10,505 nucleotides of DNA from positions 1 through 10,505 of the forward strand of contig JBGAQN010000089.1 of NCBI GenBank assembly GCA_044220725.1, read 5' to 3'. The notes under the pieces were generated by a model. That model was given only the letters and a program-made list of their open reading frames with translations. It was not told where the DNA came from and ran no database searches. Positions 5,970-10,505 of the stretch are shown here, one piece after another. The translations under genes and the position numbers were made by a program. How positions within the stretch are numbered: the first letter of the stretch is position 1; every line of letters begins with the position of its first letter. Source of the DNA: Phosphoribacter sp044220725 (GTDB taxonomy: Bacteria; Actinomycetota; Actinomycetes; Actinomycetales; Dermatophilaceae).

Positions 5970-8759
5970 CTACTGGCGGCCGGTCAGCTCCCAGGCGTCG
6001 CCGCCCTCGTCGTCGTCGTCCCAACCGGGCTCGTCGTCGGCGCGGGCGAGCGGGTCGGTCGGGTAGCGTCCCCCGCCCTGCCCCTTGGCGCGGGCGTCGC
6101 CGTCGAGCACGTATGCCGTGTCGTCACCGTCAGCGTCACCGTCGAGGCCGTCCGGACGCTCGACGCCGCCGTCAGGGGACCACTCGTCCACCGGGACATC
6201 CTCGCCCCGCAGCAGGGCCAGGGTCGTGGGCAGGTCGTCCGGCTTGACCAGGACGTCGCGGGCCTTGGAACCTTCGGAGGGCCCGACGATCCCCCGCGAT
6301 TCGAGCAGGTCCATGAGCCGACCGGCTTTGGCGAAACCCACCCGCAGCTTGCGCTGCAGCATCGAGGTCGACCCGAACTGGGTGGTGACGACGAGCTCGG
6401 CGGCCTGTAGGAGCACCTCGAGGTCGTCGCCGATGTCGTCCTCGACCTGACGGCTGGCTGCGGCCGGTGCGGTGACGTCGTCGCGATACTGCGGCTGCAA
6501 CTGCAGGGTGACAGCCTTGACGACCGCGTGGATCTCGGACTCGGTGACCCAGGCCCCTTGGACCCGCATCGGTTTGGACGCGCCCATCGGCAGGAACAGG
6601 GCGTCCCCTTGGCCGACGAGCTTCTCGGCTCCAGGCTGGTCCAGGACCACCCGGCTGTCGGCGAGCGACGAGGTGGCGAAGGCCATCCGCGAGGGGACGT
6701 TGGCCTTGATCAGGCCGGTGACGACATCGACGCTGGGGCGCTGGGTGGCCAGCACCAGGTGGATGCCCGCGGCCCGCGCCAACTGGGTGATCCGGACGAT
6801 CGACTCCTCCACGTCGCGGGGGGCGACCATCATGAGGTCGGCCAACTCGTCGACGATGACCAGCAGATAGGGGTATGGAGTGATGACCCGTTCGCTGCCG
6901 GGCAGCGGCTGGACTTTGCCCGTCCGCACGGCCTTGTTGAAGTCGTCGATGTGTTTGAACCCGAAACCGGCCAGGTCGTCATAGCGCTGGTCCATCTCGC
7001 GGACGACCCACTGCAGCGCCTCGGCGGCCTTCTTGGGGTTGGTGATGATCGGCGTGATGAGGTGCGGGATCCCGTCGTATGCCGTGAGCTCGACCCGTTT
7101 GGGGTCCACGAGGATCATCCGGACTTCCTCAGGCGTGGCCCGCATGAGGATCGAGGTGATCATCGAGTTGACGAAGCTGCTCTTGCCCGCTCCGGTCGCC
7201 CCCGCGACGAGCAGGTGCGGCATCTTGGCGAGGTTGGCGATGACATAACCGCCCTCGACGTCCTTGCCGACACCCATGACCATCGTATGGTCGTTGGCCC
7301 GGGCGGTCTGGCTGCGCAGCACATCCCCCAGCGACACGGTTTCCCGGTCGGTGTTGGGGATCTCGATGCCGATCGCGGACTTGCCCGGGATCGGCGAGAG
7401 GATCCGCACGTCAGCCGACGCGACGGCATACGCGATGTTCTTGGACAACGCAGTGACGCGCTCGACCTTGGTGGCCAGGCCGAGCTCCACCTCATACCGC
7501 GTGACAGTCGGTCCACGGCTGAACCCGGTCACCTGGGCGTCGATCTCGAACTGCTCGAACACCTGGGTGAGCGACTCGACCACCCGGTCGTTGGCGGCCG
7601 AGCGGGCCTTGTGCGGGGCGCCGGGAGCCAGCAGGGCGTTGTCGGGCAGGACATAAGCGATGTCGCCGGCGAGCGAGAGTTGCTCGCCCCGCAACGGCAA
7701 CGTCGAGGTCGGCGGAGCGATGAGCTCGGCCTTGCGCTTGCCGCCAGTGACACCAGCCGCGCCGGAGGCAGCGTTCACGGGTGGCGCGCCGTGGGCGGTC
7801 GGGTCAGTGGCATCGACACCCGCCTCAGGCTCGGGCGCGGGCCGACGCTGGCCCGGGCGCAGACCCTTGCGACCGGCCGCTTCGGCGGCCACCTCGGCGG
7901 CCTGCTCGAAGGCGTCGTCACCGGCCCGCTTGGCGGCCAGATCGACGACCGGACGGCGTGCTCGAGCCGACGGGGTCGTCTCAGCGCCCTCGTCGGCAGC
8001 GTCGGCCGCGGAGCGACCGAGGATCCGGTCGCGGATCTGACGCACCCGGTCCGGGATCATCCGCACCGGAGTCGCCGTGATGACCAAGACCCCGAAGAAG
8101 CCCAGCAGAAGCAACAGCACGAGGGCACCGACCGACGACACGGCTGATGCCAGCGGGCTGGAGGCGAGGAAACCGATGATCCCCCCCGCCGCTCGCATTC
8201 CGTCGGCGCCGGCCGGAGGAGTCGGTATGCCGTCCGCCAGGTGCGCGATCCCGCACGCCGCGGCGGTGAGGGTGAGGGTGCCGACGACGATCCGGTTGGT
8301 CGTCGCATCATCGCCTGGGGCCCGCAGGAACCACAGCCCGAAGCCGAGCAACACCAGCGGCAACGCGTAGGCGATCCGCCCGAACGTCCCGGCTGCGACC
8401 GCGTGGACGACGTCGCCGACAATGCCCTGGAAGCCCCACCATTCCCGGGCCGCGACGACGACCGCGAGCGCGATGAGCAGGAAGCCGACGCCGTCCCGAC
8501 GGTGCTCCGGCTCAAGTTCGGCGGCCGAGTGCCCGACCTTGCGCACGGCGCTGCCTGCGACGTGTGACACGCCAAGCCACGCGCTGCGGACGGCACGCAG
8601 CGGGAACGGCATACCGCCACCTCTGGCGCGGCCCGTGGACCTGGGGGCGCGGCGGCCGGCACCCGTTCCCGTTCGGGACCGGGGCGTTGCGGCGCGTGCA
8701 GAGGTGCCCCGCGTGCTGGTCTGCGGGCGTGCGGACGCACCCGAGGGTCTTGTCGCCAT
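5970..8759 (-). CDS. ftsK: DNA translocase FtsK/SpoIIIE
   Basis: This 929-residue, septum-located, ATP-driven DNA pump clears chromosomal DNA from the division plane. Domains in order: a Ser/Thr/Arg-rich basic N-terminus (1-85); four membrane segments at about 90-107, 128-145, 157-176 and 205-228; a linker rich in Ala, Arg and Pro (230-345); the alpha/beta motor with Walker A GATGAGKS (Lys526) and Walker B LLVIVDELAD (Asp637); a winged-helix gamma domain at about 790-840 (GSTSMLQRKLRVGFAKAGRL); and an acidic Asp/Gly-rich tail of about 90 residues. The ATG at 8759 gives the N-terminus usual in actinobacteria; an ATG at 8612 (residue 50) has a better ribosome site (AGAGGTGG) and is the main alternative, still keeping all four membrane spans. 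It diverges from the riboswitch-controlled gene and is followed by the GyrI-like pseudogene. Confidence 0.96.
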   Translation of the reverse strand: MATRPSGASARPQTSTRGTSARAATPRSRTGTGAGRRAPRSTGRARGGGMPFPLRAVRSAWLGVSHVAGSAVRKVGHSAAELEPEHRRDGVGFLLIALAVVVAAREWWGFQGIVGDVVHAVAAGTFGRIAYALPLVLLGFGLWFLRAPGDDATTNRIVVGTLTLTAAACGIAHLADGIPTPPAGADGMRAAGGIIGFLASSPLASAVSSVGALVLLLLLGFFGVLVITATPVRMIPDRVRQIRDRILGRSAADAADEGAETTPSARARRPVVDLAAKRAGDDAFEQAAEVAAEAAGRKGLRPGQRRPAPEPEAGVDATDPTAHGAPPVNAASGAAGVTGGKRKAELIAPPTSTLPLRGEQLSLAGDIAYVLPDNALLAPGAPHKARSAANDRVVESLTQVFEQFEIDAQVTGFSRGPTVTRYEVELGLATKVERVTALSKNIAYAVASADVRILSPIPGKSAIGIEIPNTDRETVSLGDVLRSQTARANDHTMVMGVGKDVEGGYVIANLAKMPHLLVAGATGAGKSSFVNSMITSILMRATPEEVRMILVDPKRVELTAYDGIPHLITPIITNPKKAAEALQWVVREMDQRYDDLAGFGFKHIDDFNKAVRTGKVQPLPGSERVITPYPYLLVIVDELADLMMVAPRDVEESIVRITQLARAAGIHLVLATQRPSVDVVTGLIKANVPSRMAFATSSLADSRVVLDQPGAEKLVGQGDALFLPMGASKPMRVQGAWVTESEIHAVVKAVTLQLQPQYRDDVTAPAAASRQVEDDIGDDLEVLLQAAELVVTTQFGSTSMLQRKLRVGFAKAGRLMDLLESRGIVGPSEGSKARDVLVKPDDLPTTLALLRGEDVPVDEWSPDGGVERPDGLDGDADGDDTAYVLDGDARAKGQGGGRYPTDPLARADDEPGWDDDDEGGDAWELTGRQ

Positions 8760-8766
8760 GCTCGCG

Positions 8767-8772
8767 AGGGTA
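8767..8772 (-). promoter_or_regulatory. Candidate -10 element for a leaderless ftsK transcript
   Basis: Minus-strand TACCCT fits TAnnnT and ends 7 bases before the ftsK ATG at 8759, which has no Shine-Dalgarno site. No convincing -35 is present at 16-18 bases spacing. It overlaps short repeated CGCGAG sequences (8761-8778). Confidence 0.3.
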
Positions 8773-8847
8773 CGCGAGAAGTCACGCCAACCCCTTGCGC
8801 CACACGCGTCACTCCCACAGAAATCCGTCTCAACAACCGGACCCGGG

Positions 8848-8877
8848 TTTCACCAACCCATCACGTGACGTTATCTT
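8848..8877 (+). promoter_or_regulatory. Candidate promoter of the SAM-IV riboswitch transcript
   Basis: TATCTT (8872-8877) fits a -10 and TTTCAC (8848-8853) is a weak -35 at 18 bases. The predicted start falls at about 8884, two bases before the first paired base of the aptamer, as expected for a riboswitch leader. The spacer contains the 8-bp palindrome TCACGTGA (8861-8868). Confidence 0.5.
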
Positions 8878-8885
8878 CATCCCAA

Positions 8886-9000
8886 GGTCATGAGTGTCAG
8901 CGCACAGCCCCGGCTTGCTGACCGGCAACCCTCCTCCGCGGCGGGGTGCTCCGGGTGACGACCAGGCTCGCCAGCGGACCTCGCTGGCCGGCAAGCGCGG
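8886..9000 (+). promoter_or_regulatory. SAM-IV riboswitch
   Basis: The sequence closely follows the SAM-IV aptamer as I know it: GGTCATGAGTG, GCCCCGGCTTGCTG, CCGGCAACCCTCC, GCGGGGTGCTCCGGGTGA, then GACCAGG. Pairings I can draw: P1 GGTC (8886-8889) with GACC (8960-8963); P2 GTCAGC (8896-8901) with GCTGAC (8917-8922); a pseudoknot between CCCGG (8909-8913) and CCGGG (8951-8955); a GC-rich hairpin at about 8928-8946; and a 3' hairpin GCCAGCG/CGCTGGC (8970-8976/8982-8988) with loop GACCT, the extra 3' helix that distinguishes SAM-IV from SAM-I. The class binds S-adenosylmethionine and represses sulfur-metabolism genes. It sits directly before the class V PLP enzyme; the 3' boundary is approximate. 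Confidence 0.92.
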
Positions 9001-9038
9001 ACCCGTCGCCTAGGGTCCTCGGCCCGCAGGAGATCTCC
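8999..9038 (+). promoter_or_regulatory. Candidate riboswitch expression platform: hairpin plus palindromic ribosome-binding site
   Basis: GGACCC (8999-9004) pairs perfectly with GGGTCC (9013-9018) over an 8-base loop. The Shine-Dalgarno AGGAG (9028-9032) lies 6 bases before the ATG and is part of the perfect palindrome GGAGATCTCC (9029-9038). GGTCC (9014-9018) could alternatively pair with GGACC in the aptamer's last hairpin (8976-8980), and CTCCT in the aptamer (8931-8935) is complementary to AGGAG. This suggests translational rather than terminator control, since no T tract follows the hairpin. The pairing choice is inference. Confidence 0.45.
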
Positions 9039-10445
9039 ATGTATGCCGCCTCCCCCACCTCCCGCACGCTCACCCCACCTGCCCTTCGCCCCGCCGGAGA
9101 GCTCACGCGCCCTCGAGGCGACCTTGCCGCAGCCTGCACCCAGCGGCTGCCTGGCACCACCGCCGACGGCCTGGTCGTGCCCACTGCACACGGGCCGCGC
9201 GACTACGCGAACCTCGACCACGCGGCCTCCACCCCGGCCCTGACCGTCGTGGCCGAGGCGGTCGAGCGGACCCTGCGCACCTATGCCTCGGTCCACCGCG
9301 GCAACGGCTTCGCCAGCCGGGTGACCAGCCAGTGGTACGAGCAGGCCCGCGAGCAGGTCGCCCGCTTCATCGGCGCTCGCGAGGACGACCTGGTTGTCTT
9401 CACCCGCACGACGACCGATTCGTGGAACCTGCTCGCCCGAGCGCTTCCCGCCGACACCACCGTCGTCGTGTTCGCTTCCGAGCACCACTCGACCCTGCTG
9501 CCGTGGGGGTCTCGGTCGTCGGGGGCGACGGTGACCCTCCCCGTGCCGCGCACGATCGAGGACGGCCTGGCCTGGCTGGACACCGCGCTCGCGACGACCC
9601 ACAGCGCCCACACCCTGGTCGTCGTGGCCGGCGCCTCCAACGTCACGGGCGAGGTCTGGCCGATTGATCGGATCGTCGAAGTCGCGCGTCGGCACGGGGC
9701 CAGGGTCGCTCTCGACGCCGCCCAACTCGTGCCACACCGGAGCGTCGACCTCGCCGGTTCGGGGGTCGACTACGTCGCGTTCTCGGGGCACAAGCTCTAT
9801 GCGCCCTACGGTGCCGGCGTCCTGGCCGGTCGCGCGGATTGGCTCGACGCGGCCGACCCCTACCTCGTCGGCGGTGGCGCGACCGCCCGGGTCGACCAAT
9901 GCGGAGTCACCTGGGCCACGGGAGCGGCCCGCCATGAGGGCGGCAGCCCCAACGTTGTCGGTGCCGTCGCCCTCGCCGCGGCCTGTGCCGTCATCGAGGA
10001 GCGTCGCGACGACCTGGCCCGCTTCGAGCACACCCTGGCGCAGCGGTTGCGCCGGGGCCTGGAGGCCATCCCGGGCGTGCACACCCACTCGCTGTTCGGA
10101 CCGGGGTCCGACCGGGTCGGGGTCGTCGCCTTCACCATCGACGGGCTGGACTCCTCGCTGGTCTCGACCGCCCTCTCGGTGGAACACGGCATCGGGGTGC
10201 GCGACGGCAAGTTCTGCGCCCACCCGTTGGTCGATGCCCTGCTGGCCGACGGTGACGAGGGCACGCCGACCACGGCAGTGCGGGCCAGCCTGGGCCTGGC
10301 CTCACGTCCTGAGCACGTCGAACGGCTCGTCACGGCGGTGGCGGGGCTCGCGGCATACGGGCCGACGCTGGGCTACACCCGCGGATCGCAAGGGTGGGAG
10401 CCCGAGCACGACCCCCGCGTCATCGACCTGCCGCGTCCCTGGTGA
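9039..10445 (+). CDS. Class V PLP-dependent aminotransferase, cysteine-desulfurase (SufS)-like
   Basis: This 468-residue fold-type I PLP enzyme resembles group II cysteine desulfurases. Seen: NLDHAAST at the start of the core (about 64-71), SEHHS (His149), ALDAAQ (Asp226, PLP ring nitrogen), SGHKLYAPYGAG (Lys252, Schiff base), and GVRDGKFCAHPL with Cys393 where SufS has its persulfide cysteine. These support sulfur transfer from cysteine, but a selenocysteine lyase-like or other class V activity remains possible. An extension of about 60 residues precedes the core. The ATG at 9039 has AGGAG at 6 bases; an in-frame upstream start at 8946 would lie inside the riboswitch and is rejected. No suf or isc genes are seen nearby, so it appears to stand alone. 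The SAM-IV leader implies repression when S-adenosylmethionine is plentiful, placing it in sulfur amino-acid metabolism. Confidence 0.88.
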   Translation: MYAASPTSRTLTPPALRPAGELTRPRGDLAAACTQRLPGTTADGLVVPTAHGPRDYANLDHAASTPALTVVAEAVERTLRTYASVHRGNGFASRVTSQWYEQAREQVARFIGAREDDLVVFTRTTTDSWNLLARALPADTTVVVFASEHHSTLLPWGSRSSGATVTLPVPRTIEDGLAWLDTALATTHSAHTLVVVAGASNVTGEVWPIDRIVEVARRHGARVALDAAQLVPHRSVDLAGSGVDYVAFSGHKLYAPYGAGVLAGRADWLDAADPYLVGGGATARVDQCGVTWATGAARHEGGSPNVVGAVALAAACAVIEERRDDLARFEHTLAQRLRRGLEAIPGVHTHSLFGPGSDRVGVVAFTIDGLDSSLVSTALSVEHGIGVRDGKFCAHPLVDALLADGDEGTPTTAVRASLGLASRPEHVERLVTAVAGLAAYGPTLGYTRGSQGWEPEHDPRVIDLPRPW

Positions 10446-10460
10446 CCCCCGCCTGCGGCG

Positions 10461-10482
10461 GCGCGCCGGGCCGTGGGCGCGC
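10461..10482 (+). terminator. GC-rich hairpin after the class V enzyme gene
   Basis: GCGCGCC (10461-10467) pairs with GGCGCGC (10476-10482) over an 8-base loop, 15 bases after the stop codon. No T tract follows, as is common for hairpins in high-G+C actinobacteria, so terminator function is only suggested by position. Confidence 0.4.
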
Positions 10483-10505
10483 AACCGTGGCGTGGGTCGT
10501 AGTCC

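Larger units (their letters stand above)
19..10358. repeat. Dispersed octamer GTATGCCG / CGGCATAC, 17 copies
   Basis: Plus-strand GTATGCCG begins at 19, 2133, 3590, 4401, 6111, 7077, 8225 and 9041. Its complement CGGCATAC begins at 33, 715, 1739, 3736, 4955, 5766, 7424, 8607 and 10351. Every GTATGCC I found is followed by G, so the octamer is the unit; flanking bases vary. Assuming about 70% G+C, roughly 0.4 copies would be expected by chance. Thirteen copies sit in a Tyr-Ala or Ala-Tyr codon register (TAT GCC or GCA TAC). The others encode Gly-Met-Pro (715, 8607), Val-Cys-Arg (1739) and Gly-Ile-Pro (8225, with the rare codon ATA). The span given covers first to last copy and is not one continuous element. 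Confidence 0.85.

Noticed and set aside
6528..8147. 539-codon open frame on the plus strand, antisense to ftsK
   Set aside because: It mirrors the codon bias of ftsK, has no recognisable domain and is full of His/Arg/Asp/Gly runs typical of antisense frames in G+C-rich DNA.
8760..8883. LexA/SOS box for ftsK
   Set aside because: I looked for an inverted GAAC/GTTC arrangement in the ftsK upstream region and found none.
8946..9038. Upstream in-frame start for the class V enzyme (31 extra residues)
   Set aside because: It would translate part of the SAM-IV aptamer and has no suitable ribosome site, whereas the ATG at 9039 has AGGAG at 6 bases.
8877..10223. 448-codon open frame on the minus strand, antisense to the class V enzyme
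   Set aside because: Composition is that of a shadow frame, it has no family motifs, and it ends inside the riboswitch promoter region.

Overview
The window looks like chromosomal core DNA from a high-G+C actinobacterium, most likely Micrococcales and perhaps near Intrasporangiaceae; the family is my inference from style, not proven. The evidence is the strong G/C preference at third codon positions, an actinobacterial ClgR regulator, an actinobacterial-type RimO, a SAM-IV riboswitch (a class known from Actinomycetales), and the gene set ftsK / rimO / pgsA / cinA / clgR, which is a familiar actinobacterial neighbourhood.

Layout. On the minus strand, read from right to left, lie ftsK (8759-5970), a frameshifted GyrI-like gene (5939-5323), then rimO-pgsA-cinA (4078-1513), joined by 4-base stop/start overlaps, then clgR (1404-1105) and a dipeptide epimerase (1071 to the left edge, 3' end missing). 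On the plus strand lie an M19 dipeptidase (4096-5298), inserted between ftsK and rimO, and at the right a SAM-IV riboswitch (about 8886-9000) controlling a class V, SufS-like PLP enzyme (9039-10445). No gene-free stretch exceeds 300 bases. The longest, 8760-9038, is filled by two divergent promoters, the riboswitch and its candidate expression platform.

How the genes fit together. Most are housekeeping: chromosome translocation at the septum (FtsK), ribosomal protein S12 methylthiolation (RimO), phosphatidylglycerol-phosphate synthesis (PgsA), NMN deamidation (CinA/PncC), and control of Clp proteolysis (ClgR). The epimerase and the M19 dipeptidase could both act on cell-wall-derived L-Xaa-D-Glu dipeptides. 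The riboswitch ties the last gene to sulfur/methionine status.

Most notable observations: (1) the octamer GTATGCCG occurs 17 times by eye against under one expected, in both orientations and several reading registers; (2) rimO and the dipeptidase start exactly 18 bp apart around one symmetric -10-like element, which predicts a bidirectional promoter with two leaderless mRNAs; (3) a SAM-IV riboswitch precedes a SufS-like gene; (4) the GyrI-like gene is broken by a single-base frameshift at a C run. I see no mobile element, CRISPR array, tRNA or rRNA, and no multi-gene system that looks new.
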